Translations under genes and position numbers: made by a program
The notes under the pieces: generated by a model
Told to the model about the DNA's origin: nothing
Seen by the model: the letters and a program-made list of their open reading frames with translations, nothing else
Databases searched by the model: none
Shown: positions 9,151 to 20,020 of the stretch, one piece after another
Position numbering within the stretch: position 1 is the first letter of the stretch
How the letters are laid out: every line of letters begins with the position of its first letter
Assembly: GCF_022682495.2 (NCBI RefSeq)
Contig: NC_071390.1
Location: forward strand, 170,711,220 to 170,775,219
DNA from: Desmodus rotundus
Taxonomy: Eukaryota; Chordata; Mammalia; Chiroptera; Phyllostomidae
Length of the DNA: 64,000 nucleotides
Direction of reading: 5' to 3'

Positions 9151-11065
9151 CAGCACATGTATCTGACCTGGGTCAGCCAAGAGGTGTGTGTCACTTAAGT
9201 GTCACCATTAACTGCCCCAGGACAGAGAAACAATCTAACTAAGATTTATAAACCGAGAATAGTGTTGAGTTGCAGCCATAATATATAAAGCATTTATTTT
9301 TCATGACCTTAATAATAGCTGTAAAAACATGGGCTCTGAGACACTTAAGCAGTGATATGGATAAATTTAAAAAGAAAAAAATGGGCAGAAAGCAGTCAGA
9401 AGTCTACTTTCTACAAAAAGCCAAACATTGCCCTAAGAAGCTACAGAAGAATGTGATGAACTCAATCAATGTGGTTTAGGAACAAAATTCTGCAACTATT
9501 CTAGAAATACTACCCCAGTCATAGAACTAAAAAAAACAAAAGCAAAAACAACAAAAAACAACTCTTAATCATGTCAAACTCTAACAATCATATACGGACT
9601 GTCTAAGATACATGTTTAACAATACAAACGTAAAAGCTTTCAGGCAAAACCCAAAATTAATAATAAATTGAAATAAAAAAGATACATACCTTATTCACCA
9701 TGTGTGTGTTGGTATGTATGTATGTAAATTATGTCTCAGTTGTTTGGATGTGTATATATGGCATAATTTAGTAATTTTTACTGAATATGATTATCATTGG
9801 TTGGACTATTCTCTGTAACTCCAGAATAATCATGTTAATGTGGTGAAATAAATGTTTTCTTTTTTCATTATTTTAAGTGCTTTCTTCTCAATATTTTCAT
9901 AGAGATTGTCAGGAATTATGAGTAATTGGCTATCTCAGCTTTGCCTGTGTTTTTATAATGAGTATATATGATAAAAAAGTTTCCACAGGCCAACATATTG
10001 GGATTTTTTAAATTCAGATTAATCAGTCTGTTTTCACTGCAAAGAGATCAAAATACAAATCTCTGAGCTAAGAATTTGATCAAGGCAAGGGAGACACAAA
10101 TGACGGACCATTAGCGGAAACACCAGCAGTCACCATGCTGGGGGTGGGGGACACAGTCACAGCTAGAAGGCAATGACGCCATGAATCCCTTGACTAACAC
10201 TTTTAAATGAAAATCCTTCCTACCCAAAAGCCACATAGTTTGCTGTGGGAATCCAAAACCTTTGGTGTTATTCTTCTGTTAGGGTTAGAGATTTTTTTCT
10301 TTTTTGTCAATCTTCTTTGTGGAAAAATAAACATTTTCAAAAGACAAGAAAGCTTGGATTAAGAGTTAATGTTGATTAAAGACATTTTTAATAGTTATGC
10401 AATAATAATCCTTCTATTAAAAATTCAGCAACAAAAATTATAATCAATTTCTTATAGACAGAACCCCATGAAAATTACTAGAATAATAATTATCAAAGCA
10501 AAGAAAACTGCTGTAAATTTTTCAGTTGAAGAGAGATGAAATTATTAATTATAAGTTCTACCATAAATATTTTGATTTTTCCCTTTAATATGTTTAACAT
10601 GTTAGTTTTTTCTAAAAATATAACATAATGTCTACAAGAATTTAAGAATGGTAATTACTCTTAAAAATGTGTGGAGAATGTTAATTAAAAAATAAAAATC
10701 TAAAACAACTTGTATCTCTGAGATATTAACATTTCTATTTCCAAAGTATATAACAAATATTGACAAAATTTTTATAACTCCTCAATGTGAAGCTATAAAC
10801 TCTATATGAGACAAATAAAAGTAATTTACCTTTCATTCCATGAGGAACTCAATATCATTTAATCATGAAAAAATGTTTCTGGTAACATAAAAATTATTTC
10901 TCATAAATTAATTCTAATATTTATCACAATGGCATTCAGTTAATTTTTATAAAGTAATATCGGTTCAATACACCCCTGAGATGACTAAAACTGCAATATT
11001 TTTTCCAGGAGATGTTCCTAGGACTGAATGTTTTTTTGCAAGTACTTTCTTTCTTTATGCTTTTA
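9150..11065. other. AT-rich unique stretch
   Basis: About 1.9 kb of AT-rich sequence with no gene and no confidently recognised repeat. Small features are a 'gtatgtatgtatgta' run at 9712-9727 and a G-rich 'gggggtggggg' at 10140. A/T-rich DNA from about 10300 to 10960 has many stop codons in all frames. Confidence 0.45.
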
Positions 11066-11175
11066 AAAGATCTTCATGACAACAATGACATATTTATTTT
11101 ACAGATTAAAAGAATGTAAACTGAGCCCAATTTGACCTATCCAAAATCAGGTCATGATAAGAAACAACAAACTTG
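11065..11175 (-). mobile_element. MIR SINE fragment, poorly preserved
   Basis: 'gacatatttattttacagat' followed by 'gtaaactgagcccaa' and 'aaaatcaggtcatga' has the spacing of a reversed MIR core. The match is weak at both ends. Confidence 0.45.
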
Positions 11176-11189
11176 GCTCCTCTCAGCCT

Positions 11190-12460
11190 TAGTTTTCCTT
11201 TGCACTCCAAGAAGCTGCTTGGGTCCCACTGCAAGAGAATGCTCAGTCTCACCTCTGGTGCAGCTATCCCAGAGCTGCACCCCCTCCGCCATCCCTCCGC
11301 CAGCCACGGCAAACTGCCTGTGATGGGGGCAGAGGGGAGAGGACGGCAAGAAACCACGTCCCCAAGACATTCTAAGGGACCTGAAATTATAAACACTTAG
11401 TGTTTCACTAAAGAATAAATTTACCATCACACTATCATACATAAGTGATAGTTTTCAATTACGATCATTAAACTCTCCTTAGTTCACATTAAAGTGCCTA
11501 AATAAGTGAGTAACCTAAATTCTCCGTACTGTAACTGAAAACCCGATATTAACACAGTTAGTGGAAACCCAATATCTGATCCTACAAGAAAGAGTTTCAT
11601 TTTCTTTAAAATAACACCCTGAGAAACTGTTCGGAAAATACTAACGTCTCATGTGGCACTCCTGAACTGTCACGGTCATAAAACGAGACTAAATTCTTTA
11701 GCTAATCTCATTCATGAAATAGCTCGTGTGCTTTCAGAGAACACCACACTGTGGCCAAACAGCATTGTCCCAGTGTGCCTGAAAGTAACCTGTGGCCTAG
11801 ACAGCAGGAAACGATCCAAACTGCGTTCCTCGTATTCGAAAGCCGAGATGCTCATAGAAATGGAACTGAGAAACTCGATATGTTTTCATCGGAATACTAA
11901 CTCAAATACTTATTGGATACACATTCACAGTGACTTAATAGAATGTATTTCAAGCAAAATTGCATTAATTTTGCAAGCAATCAAACCTCAATACTCTGTG
12001 CAATTTACTAAATATTCTATTAAAAAGCTCATTTTCAATTATAATAGCAAAAAAACCACAGAAAACCTTCCAACCTAGTATTATTCACTGCCTGTAACAG
12101 TGTGTAATATAACTCTGAGAAAAAATTAGTAAAAATATTTAAATTTTATAAGTTTCCATGCTAACTTGTATTTAAAATACAACTACAATGCCCATCTACA
12201 AGTCCTATACTAAGATTATTAACTCATTTTTTAATTTATAACACTGCCATCCAAATATAAGGTAAAGATATGTAACATTATTTTACCACATTTTCAAAAA
12301 GTTATTTTTATAAATATTTACCTATAAATACAAATATCTGAGGGATAATCTTGTTATAACAGTATGCTTTTAAAGTGGGATGCAGAGTTTAAAGATCCAA
12401 ACTATTTTCTAATTTCCCATCTTTTCCTGTACATTCATTTTTGAAACAAAAAATGAAGGG
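11190..12460. other. Unique AT-rich stretch with a chance-length open frame
   Basis: No repeat family is recognised. A 141-codon plus-strand frame (11653-12078) is the longest on that strand in the window. It resembles no known protein, has no neighbouring splice or polyadenylation structure that I can defend, and is of a length expected by chance in a window this size. I do not call it a gene. Both strands at 11106-11442 also have open frames of 60-100 codons over the same bases, which argues against any one of them. Confidence 0.45.
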
Positions 12461-12464
12461 ATTA

Positions 12465-12712
12465 AGCAAAAAGAAAAATCTCACAGACACAGACAACAGT
12501 GTGGTGATTACCAGAGGGAAAGGGGGCGGGGGGAGGTGGGGGCAGAAGAGGGTAAAGGGGATAAATGGTGATGGAAGGAGACTGGGCTCGGGGTGGTGAA
12601 CACACAATACAATATACAGATGATGTATTGTAGAATTGTACCCCTGAAACCTATATAACTTGATTAACCAATGTCACCACAATAAACTCAATTACAAAAT
12701 AAAATAAAATGT
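12465..12712 (+). mobile_element. Bat LINE-1 3' end (5'-truncated insertion)
   Basis: The 3' untranslated region of an L1: a G-rich tract at 12518-12560, then 'ggggtggtgaacacacaata', 'gtattgtagaattgtacccc' and 'accaatgtcaccacaataaa', then an A-rich tail ending near 12712. All coding sequence is missing, as in most L1 insertions. The G-rich tract accounts for a minus-strand proline-rich open frame at 12389-12607, which is therefore not a gene. Confidence 0.85.
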
Positions 12713-12889
12713 AAAATATTTATTTTGGTATACAATATGGAGTTCAGATCGCAGGGCTTTATGGGCTACCTATATAGTGATATACTCTGAGAAATTAGGT
12801 AATAATAAACACACTCCCTTCTTTGGAAGGTTTATAACTGGAAACTAACTTGAAATTATGTTAGAAAATAAGGCCACATAGTATGAAAG

Positions 12890-13660
12890 AGCTTTCAGTC
12901 TGGTGACATGGGGGGACTTGGGGTTGGGACAATGAGTTCTGCAGCAATTGGGGCAAAGTCATGGATGGGAAGTGTGTTGCTAGGCAGCACGACCATTTTG
13001 GACCAGTGTGAAAATCTAGGGCGATGGTAAACAGAATGGAAAAAGGAGAGAAACATTCAGGAAATATGAAGGGGTCAGAATGTTAGGGATTAAGGTTTAC
13101 TGGATGCAGACATGACAGAAAAGTCTGAGACTGACACCAGGCGTGTGGCCTTGGTGACGCAGGGGATGAGGGTGCCGGGAACCACACAAGAAAATAGAGG
13201 CAATGGAACAATTTATGATGAGGACGAGGGAGGAGAAGATCAGCTGAGAGAGAGAGAACTCTCCAGCAGGTTAAGGTGCTAGTTTTTCATCCAAGTTTGT
13301 ATGAATAGCAAGTCTTTTCATGTATGAATCTCACAGTCGGCAATGGAGATCTAGATTTCAGGGTTATCAGCTGGTGGCAGTGGTTTAAAACTGGAAAACA
13401 GCTGAGCTTGTCCAGAAACCACGCACAGAATGAGAAGGAGAAAAGAGCAAGAGGAAACACTGATGTATGAAGCTAAGACGGTGGCAAATTCTGTCCACTG
13501 TCGGAGATAAAGACTAAGACTGCATCATCAGGTTTGGAAGAGGGAATTAGGATCACCGATTAGTTTAGCAGAAGGAGCTCTAGTGGTGTGGCACAGGGCA
13601 GAGGTTATCACAGGGAAGAGGTTATCACAGTGGACTGAGAAATCAGGTAGTAAAGCAAAT
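12890..13660 (+). repeat. Probable ancient interspersed repeat (family not named)
   Basis: Purine-rich DNA with phrases such as 'agggattaaggtttactgga', 'ggccttggtgacgcagggga' and 'aatggagatctagatttcag'. These resemble the body of the unnamed old repeat suggested at 560-1490. A short direct duplication occurs at the end: 'gaggttatcacag' at 13601-13613 and again at 13618-13630. Boundaries are not clear. Confidence 0.3.
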
Positions 13661-13719
13661 AAATATTTATACAAAGACGTCCAGCTGTAGAGCAGGAAAA
13701 CCTATGGAGAAGCTCTCAT

Positions 13720-13885
13720 GTTTACCAACACCACTGTCAGGTCCCGCAGCCACTTTCCCATCCACATCACTTGCCTCCCAGGGAGCCAGCCCACCCATTC
13801 TACAGAGGCGGTACCAGAAACTCAAAGAAGATGGGTCCCCAGTCACTATCACCTAGCTGGAAGTGTCAGAGCTTCTTTATAGCCA
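13720..13885 (-). mobile_element. MIR SINE fragment
   Basis: The reversed MIR core can be followed: 'cccattctacagaggcg', 'agaaactcaaagaag', 'cacctagctggaagtgtcag'. Divergence is high and the ends are approximate. Confidence 0.5.
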
Positions 13886-13979
13886 CGTTATCTCCACTCA
13901 TATTTCCTGTCTGACCTCAGAAATTCAACATAAGCCACCTCTTTCATATCTAATCCATAGACAATGAACCTCTGCACTT

Positions 13980-14660
13980 GTGTGACTCAACACATCCGGT
14001 AATCTGCTGACACCTTGGAGATCTCCAGCGACCCGATGATGAGACAGACGCACCTTCGCCACTGTCCCCCTCCACCCCCTGCTTACGTAACCTCCAAAAT
14101 CACTGCCACGCAATGAAATGGTAAACTTGCACTGTGCCCCTCAGGTTCTTGATCTTACACTCCTTCCTCTGCCCCAAGAAGGCATCCTACCTGCCTCGGC
14201 TGCTGACCTGCTCAACTCCCACGGCCCATCACTTCTCAAATCTGATGTGAAGAGGGTGAAGGGAGTCAAATACGTGGTGACAGAAGGAGACGGAGCTTTG
14301 GGGGGTGAGCACACAAGACAATATACAGCTATGTTATAGATATACAGACATGCAGATATTTACATATGTTACATATATGATGTCACACATATCATGTTAC
14401 CCCAATACACTAAAAAAAAAACCCTCTGATCTACAGCTCTCCATGAGAGCTTCATCTCTCACCAGGCAGAGCTAAGGGTCCCTTGCCATGTACTCACAGG
14501 ACACATTTCAAGCACTTACCATTCTGAATCATAATAATTACTTTAATCTCTCCCCTGCTGGAATGTGAGTCTTTCAAAGACAGGGATAGTATTTTCTTCA
14601 ATGTAGAATCAATAGCTCATAAAACAGTGTGTGGCACAGAGTAGATAATAAATAACTGCT
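13980..14660 (+). mobile_element. L2 LINE, split by an L1 3' end
   Basis: The upstream part (13980-14224) is the CT-rich L2 3' region. The downstream part (14423-14660) has the typical L2 ending: 'cccctgctggaatgtgag', 'gacagggatagtattttctt', 'gtgtggcacagagtag'. The two parts are separated by an L1 3' end at 14225-14422, so the L2 is older. Confidence 0.65.
14225..14422 (+). mobile_element. LINE-1 3' end nested in L2
   Basis: 'gaagagggtgaagggagtca', 'gtggtgacagaaggagac', 'ggggtgagcacacaagacaa' and 'atgttaccccaatacac' followed by an A-run match the L1 3' untranslated region also seen at 12465. A target duplication around 'tctgat' is possible (14240 and 14425) but too short to be sure. The inner part is disturbed by TA-rich sequence (14330-14390). 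Confidence 0.7.
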
Positions 14661-14664
14661 TGCT

Positions 14665-14905
14665 GGGTAGCAAAAACACCGTGGACTCTGGAGGTGATGA
14701 GGGGAAAGGTGTGCGGATCTCAAATCCCAGTTCTACCTCACACCACCTCTGTGAGTGGGGACAGGTTACAGTCTTCGAGCTCTGTGCCCCCATCTGCATG
14801 GACACAGTACCACTCGCCTTAAAGAGATGTTATGAGATTTCTTTAAAAAACGGAACCAAAAAAATTACAGTCCCTGGTATGTAGTTAAGTACTTAATAAA
14901 GGTTA
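14665..14905 (+). mobile_element. MIR SINE, plus strand
   Basis: The MIR order is preserved: 'gtggactctggaggtgatga' (head), 'caaatcccagttctacctca' (B box region), 'gtgagtggggacaggttac', 'agagatgttatgagattt' and 'ccctggtatgtagtt'. A 74-codon open frame covering it is a by-product. Confidence 0.75.
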
Positions 14906-14984
14906 GTTTCCTGTCTTTTCACCCCCTCCTTCTTGAATGCCCAAATGCAGAGCAGGTACGATTCAAAGGACAAGCGTTTTCATT

Positions 14985-15450
14985 GATTAAACATATAGTA
15001 CTCAAATGTGCAACACAGAATAAAAAGTACAGTAGGTGCTCTATGTGTGTCAGAGAGAGAAATCTCTGCACTCAAGCAGTTGACAATCCCATGAGGAAAA
15101 ATACAAATATCTTTCAAATGATGATTTTTAAAATATGATAGAAAATTGAGTGCTATACACGAAATGCAAGGATACTGCTGTGGAGAATGCAATGGAGGGT
15201 ACAGCTGCTTTGGGGGATACTGGGATTGGTCACCGAGGACCTGGAATCTGACACACATTTTGAAGAACCGACTTTAAGTTGGAGGCACGGATATACAGGA
15301 ACAGGAAGGCTACATAAAAGATTCGGCCCGAGCAAAGGCCAGATGCAGGAGAAACTCCTCTGGGAAGGAAGACTGGTCTGGTTTGACTTGCTAGAGGATA
15401 AGAAGCGTGAGAAAGTGAGGTGGGATAAAGACATCATCCTACAGAGAAAG
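14985..15450 (+). repeat. Probable ancient interspersed repeat (family not named)
   Basis: Phrases such as 'gtaggtgctctatgtgtgtc', 'ctgcactcaagcagttgaca' and 'gagcaaaggccagatgcag' follow the order of the unnamed old repeat noted elsewhere in the window. Overlapping open frames of about 110 codons on opposite strands (15153-15519) are not believable as genes. Confidence 0.35.
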
Positions 15451-16385
15451 AAACTTGCAAACCTATTGGAAAAATTCAAGTCAATTTATTATCTGGCTTA
15501 TAATGCTCATGCTTTCTAACTTAAGTCCCTCTACCGTACTTAATAGAATCTTCAGAGTTATACACAGAAAAGGGAGTCAGAAAACAAATCGTCATTATGT
15601 CCTGCGAACGGAAACAAACTCTAACAAACTTTACTGATGGGTGGCATCCATTTACTGTTCACGTTGACTCTGTGTGACTATTCACCCTCAGCTTGTAGGA
15701 TCGGGAGAACAGGAAAAATGAGTATGATCAAGGGGAATCTGTGCATGAAAAGATAAAAATAAAAAGCACTTCCTGAAAAATGCCTGTGTCCTGCACTGAC
15801 CAGTCCTCCTTTTCCTCGGTCCATACTCAGAATGTTCTACTGCCACCTGCTGCTTTAAGTTTCAGAAGCTCACACGCACCCATACACATGTACACTAAAC
15901 CTTTTATCATGTTTTACTGATTCAGCTGATTCTAATCGTTTTTTTTTTCCTTCCTGTTCTTCTAGGATGATCAAGGCTCTAGGGCTTATTTCTTAGCTGA
16001 AGTAAATTTTCATAGGGATGAAGGTATAAGAGTTATGCAAGACTTGGTAGGAGAAACTACAGCTTTGAAAAATGTGGACATCATAACTTTTCTGGACATC
16101 TCAATAACTGTACATTCTCATCAGAAAGTAGTAAACGATCCTCAAACACTCATCTGCCCCTTGTTCAGACAATACCCCACACTCTCTAAGCCAAGTATAT
16201 AGTCTGTATGTATAATTAGATGTTTCCCATACATGGAACTCTGTATATGTCAGATTACATGTAATATAAAGGATAAGCCTGGCTTATCTGACGTTATTGA
16301 AATTTGTCCATTAACTTCAGTTTTTTAACATGTGCTATAGATTGTAAATTTTTTTCATGTGTTGTGATCTAACCAGTCCAGTTTA
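15450..16385. other. Unique stretch containing the left copy of a local duplication
   Basis: No gene is seen. A T-rich tract followed by 'cttctag' at 15941-15965 looks like a splice acceptor but leads into no recognisable exon. 'actgccacctgctgctt' at 15839-15855 is one base from a CTCF-type core on the minus strand. The end of the stretch (16261-16330) is nearly repeated at 17894-17963. Confidence 0.45.
16261..16330 (+). repeat. 70-bp duplicated segment, left copy
   Basis: This segment differs from 17894-17963 at four positions, 1.63 kb away. It contains 'gataagcctggcttatc', an inverted repeat with perfect 8-base arms and a one-base loop. The identity drops sharply at the right edge and fades at the left (both have 'ggaact' some 30 bases upstream). 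It may be part of an undescribed short repeat family or a local duplication. Confidence 0.9.
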
Positions 16386-16389
16386 ACAA

Positions 16390-16650
16390 ACATTTTTTTT
16401 ATTTTTATATATTTTAGTATGTGTTGGTTTCGGGTGTACAGCTTCCTGGTTAGACAATCATATGCTTCACACAGCTTTCCCCTCAATAGTTCCAGTCCCC
16501 AAATGGCACCATACATAGTTATCACAGTAATATTGACTGTATTTCCTGTGCTTTACTTACTTCCCCATGACTATTTTGTAACTACCAATTTGTGCTTCCT
16601 AGTCCCTCCGCCTCTTCCATCCAGCGCCCCAACAAATACTGTCTTCCTTT
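16390..16650 (-). mobile_element. LINE-1 3' end, minus strand (first of three nearby)
   Basis: T-rich start, then 'tttcgggtgtacag', 'ggcaccatacatagttatca', 'gtaatattgactgtatttcc', 'atgactattttgtaactacc' and 'aatttgtgcttcctagtccc'. This is the complement of an L1 3' untranslated region common in laurasiatherian mammals. Only the extreme 3' part is present. The poly(T) on the left is the complement of the insertion tail. Confidence 0.75.
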
Positions 16651-16699
16651 TCGATGTGCATGAAGTAAGAGGTGGGTGGTGCTTACCCGTCCTGTGAGC

Positions 16700-17230
16700 A
16701 TTCAGTGGGCTAAGTACAGGGATCTGTGACAACCTAAAGCAAAAACAGAAAAGAAAAGAAAGCCACCTGGAAAGCTCTCAGTCTCACCGTGACCAAAAGG
16801 CACATCACTACCTTATGTGTGGTTTTCTTTCAATACCGCACTCATCCAACAGTTCGTAGCACCTGCTATGAGCGAAAATGCAGTAAAATACTTAATTCCT
16901 CTTGTCAGACGTTCAGTCTAGTGTACCAGCAAAGGGACTACTCCACTGGCATTTCCAGTCTTAATTGATGAAGGCATCACAACTCACCAATGAATTCAGG
17001 ACAGATATGTTAAAGCTATTCTTTTTGTTTTAACTAAGTTTTATTGAGCCTCTGTTATGTGCTAGACACCGGGAAGAACTGGTTCAACACGTGTTTTTTT
17101 TTTTCAATTACAGTTTGCATTCTTTGAATGTTAGAGCTTTTCTCCAATGCAGTTTGAGTTATACAGTGCTATGTAATAAGGTACTCAAAAATAAGTGAGT
17201 TAAAATAATAACCAATCCTCTTCTCTTTAA
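16700..17230. other. Mostly unique stretch
   Basis: No gene is seen. 'tttattgagcctctgttat' followed by 'gctagacaccg' at 17040-17071 looks like a short minus-strand MIR or related scrap. A T-run and 'tttcaattacagtttgca' at 17094-17120 resembles the beginning of another L1 3' end but does not continue. Confidence 0.4.
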
Positions 17231-17640
17231 ATTCTGTGGTTAGAGAGGGCAGATTTTATGCTTCATATAGTATAGCAGGGTGCTGGGATGGCTGGAAGAG
17301 ACAAAAAGTCCTGGCAGTTGGGACCAGCTGGGAGCAAAGACAGGGGTTGTTGGCTGGAAATCTAGGTTTTCCTCCACATGGACCTTTCTACATCACTTCC
17401 TGGGGCTGCTGCTCACACAGCATGGTAGCTGTGCAAGACGGTACACTCTCGTGCAAACATTCCAAGAGAGCAATCCCCACTATGCATGCTATGTTTATCA
17501 AGCTTCTAATTGTATCTCACTTGCGAATGTCTCCTTAACCAAACTCACATGGCCAAACTCAGACTCGGCCAAAGGGACTGCACCTGGCCATGAATTTGGA
17601 GAGGTGTGTTCTATGGTGTCCATGTAACAGTCTGCCACAC
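17230..17640 (-). repeat. Possible old transposon fragment (family not named)
   Basis: The order 'ggctggaagag', 'gctgctgctcacacagcatgg', 'ccaagagagcaatcc' and 'ggccaaagggactg' then 'cagtctgccacac' resembles an old mammalian repeat that gives similar phrases in many genomes. I cannot name it or fix its ends. Two plus-strand open frames (100 and 115 codons, 17236-17627) overlap in different frames and are not recognised as proteins. Confidence 0.3.
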
Positions 17641-17893
17641 GCCTTTCTTCCATCACAAATGAGTACCTTTGCATTCTTGTTTGAAATAACCCTCAAGTCC
17701 CTTCTATAGTTGTACCCGTTTTCACTGCCTTAGTTCAACCTTTAGTTCTCTCGCCTTATTTGCTTTTGTAAAAACCTGGCTGCACCTTTAAAGTTGTAGG
17801 GAAGACCAATGATGACATTCGTTCAATGAATGAACACGGAGTGAGTAGTGATGAGGAAAATAACGTCATAGGAACTGTGCATCCCTACTGTCT

Positions 17894-17963
17894 GTAATAT
17901 AAAGGATAAGCCTGGCTTATCTGACGTTATTGAACTTTGTCCACTAACTTCAGTTTCTTGACA
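17894..17963 (+). repeat. 70-bp duplicated segment, right copy
   Basis: Near-identical to 16261-16330, including the 17-base inverted repeat with 8-base arms. Beyond position 17963 the two copies diverge completely, so the right breakpoint is sharp. Confidence 0.9.
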
Positions 17964-18154
17964 AACTGAGAACAAGACGCCTCTTCTGCCCCCGCACTGG
18001 AGTTCTACCTCCATACATGCTCCCAGTCCCTCAAACCCTCCTTCTGAACTTCACTTTCTGCGCTCACAGATTTCAATGTGTCACAGCCCTGCTTACACAT
18101 TTTCCTTGTCTTCCCCGGCCTGCTAGAGGAGATCCAAACTCTGCATCGCTTCAT

Positions 18155-18468
18155 TTTTTTAAATAAACTATGTACTTATTTATACTTTTCAATTACAGTT
18201 GACATTCAACATTACATTAATTTCAGCCGGATAGAACAGTGGTTAGCCATCTATATAATTTACGGAGGGATCAGGGGAACTCTCGTACCCACCTGGCACC
18301 TTATGTAGTTATCGCGGTATTATTGACTACATTCCCTGTGCGCCACTTTACCTCCCTGTGACTATTTTGTAAACAATCTGTACAAAAAGGTGAAATCCCT
18401 TCACCTTTTTCACTGAGCCCCCAAAACCCCTCCTATCTGGCAACCATCATCTTGTTCAAAGTCACTCG
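18155..18468 (-). mobile_element. LINE-1 3' end, minus strand (second of three), with internal hairpin
   Basis: T-rich left edge, then 'caattacagttgacattcaa', 'ggtggttagcc'-like sequence, 'cccacctggcaccttatgta', 'cggtattattgactacattc' and 'gtgactattttgtaaac'. It follows the same L1 3' region as the copies at 16390 and 19205. Positions 18384-18410 carry an 11-base-arm hairpin that these relatives lack (see findings). Confidence 0.75.
18384..18410. repeat. Perfect hairpin, 11-bp arms, 5-base loop
   Basis: Left arm 'aaaaaggtgaa' (18384-18394), loop of 5 bases, right arm 'ttcaccttttt' (18400-18410). The right arm belongs to the L1 sequence. The left arm replaces the 'cttctta' that relatives have at this point. 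Confidence 0.95.
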
Positions 18469-19199
18469 AACCAGTCTTTCCAGGTTCATCTCCCACTGCT
18501 TCCCCTCAAATTACTCTCATTCTCTTTTGTTGGTCTGGGTCTTTATTCTCGCCATTCTGTCCACCCAGAGTGCTCTTCCCCGGGCCTCACTCAGCCCCAG
18601 GAGCATGTCATGACCTCTTCACAGTCACTTTCAAGTACTGTTCTCTAAGGCCTCCACTAAGACAGAAAGAACAGGCCCCACACGTATGCCTGTGATCGGA
18701 CCTCTGCCTCAGTGTCAATGCTGTTCCACTGTTTGCATGCTTGTCCTTTCAGTGGGTTGGGGACTCCTTGAGGGCGCTATGCCCAGGGTTACACAACTTG
18801 GCATTTTCTACTCCTAATACTGCTTGATACATGGAAGGAAATGGAGAGAAAGGAATCTCATACAATTTCCCTCCTGTCTATGAAATGCACTGCCTTCGCG
18901 CACTATCTCCAAAATAAACACATCACAGTTGTAATTACCTATTTAATTTAAGAGTTCAGAGCTTCTCCAGGATGAAATATGCTCTAATAATAAATGCAAA
19001 TAAAGAAATTCCTCTTTTGTGAAAAATAAATAGAATGTAAATATAAGAAGCCACTGCACTTTGGTTCAATCCTTATTTCAAGGCCTTGTAACAAGCAAAA
19101 TTCCAAGGGTGCTGCTAATTCAGCCACTGAACATTTTTGAATTAAACTCTACATTTTTTTTAATTTTTAAAATTATATAAAAAAAGAAAAAACAAAAAA

Positions 19200-19600
19200 C
19201 AAAAGAAGTTGTATTTTATTGATTATGCTATTACAGTTGTCCCAATTTTTCCTCCTTTGCCCCCCTCCGCCCAGCATCCCCCTTCCCCCAGGCAATCCCC
19301 ACACCATTGTTCATGTCCATGGGTTGTATGTAGGTTTTTTGGCTACTCCATTTCCTATACTGTACTTTACATCCCTATGACTATTCTGTACCTACCAATT
19401 TGTACTTCTTAATCCCCTCACCTCTTCATCCTTTCCCCCACACCTTCCTCCCATCTGGCAACCATCAAAATGCTCTCTGAGACCATGATTCTGTCTTGGT
19501 TCTTCTTGTCTGTTTTGTTTTTTTAGATTCAGTTGTTGAAAGATAGGTATTCATTGCCATTGTATTGTCCATAGTTTTGATTTTTCTTTGAATAGAAATC
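19200..19600 (-). mobile_element. LINE-1 3' end, minus strand (third of three)
   Basis: An A/T-rich left edge, then 'tttattgattatgctattac', a C-rich tract at 19250-19300, 'gttcatgtccatgggttgta', 'ctactccatttcctatactg', 'gactattctgtacctaccaa' and 'tttgtacttcttaatcccc'. The opening phrases are those I associate with bat L1s. Nothing of ORF2 remains. Confidence 0.75.
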
Positions 19601-20020
19601 TGTGAGCCTGAATTAAAACTAAGTCTTGCACAATATAAAACTAAGGGATTCCATACAACACTACTATCCTTTCAAATTTATCACAAGGATATATCCATTG
19701 AAGTTTTCAAAAGTGTAATGTTTGAATCGCTGATGCAGTATGTCTCATATTAGACTCTCCTTGTCGTGTAGCTCTAAGATTTCAATACGTGGATAGATTC
19801 TTAACATGTTCATACAGACGATGACAGACTGTGAATTTATATCACATGTGCTCCAGATCACATGTAATTACACATTAATTATGCAATCCAATAAGCCTTT
19901 GAACTCATTTTAACAGACTTTAGAATCACGGGGTCTCCCAGGATCTGCCCCGTTTAACATTCCATCTTCTCCCCCTCCACTAGCTCGTCTCCCTCACCCC
20001 TCATCACTTTGGGTCGCCCA
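19600..20020. other. Unique AT-rich stretch
   Basis: No gene, no recognised repeat. Confidence 0.4.

Larger units (their letters stand above)
18000..18840 (+). mobile_element. L2 LINE 3' region, split by an L1 3' end
   Basis: CT-rich L2 3' sequence appears at 18000-18150 and continues at 18470 ('ccacccagagtgctcttccc', 'aggagcatgtcatgacctct'). It ends with 'ggactccttgagggcgct' and 'tacacaacttggca' near 18790. A minus-strand L1 3' end lies between the parts. No intact coding frame is present. Confidence 0.6.

Noticed and set aside
11653..12078. 141-codon open frame on the plus strand
   Set aside because: AT-rich composition effect; no recognisable domain, no supporting gene structure, and chance-expected length.
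15941..15965. Polypyrimidine tract and 'tag' resembling a splice acceptor
   Set aside because: The following sequence has no recognisable exon and no matching donor at a sensible distance. T-rich tracts ending in AG are common by chance.
17236..17627. Overlapping 100- and 115-codon plus-strand frames
   Set aside because: Two different frames over the same bases, in a probable old transposon fragment; neither is recognised.
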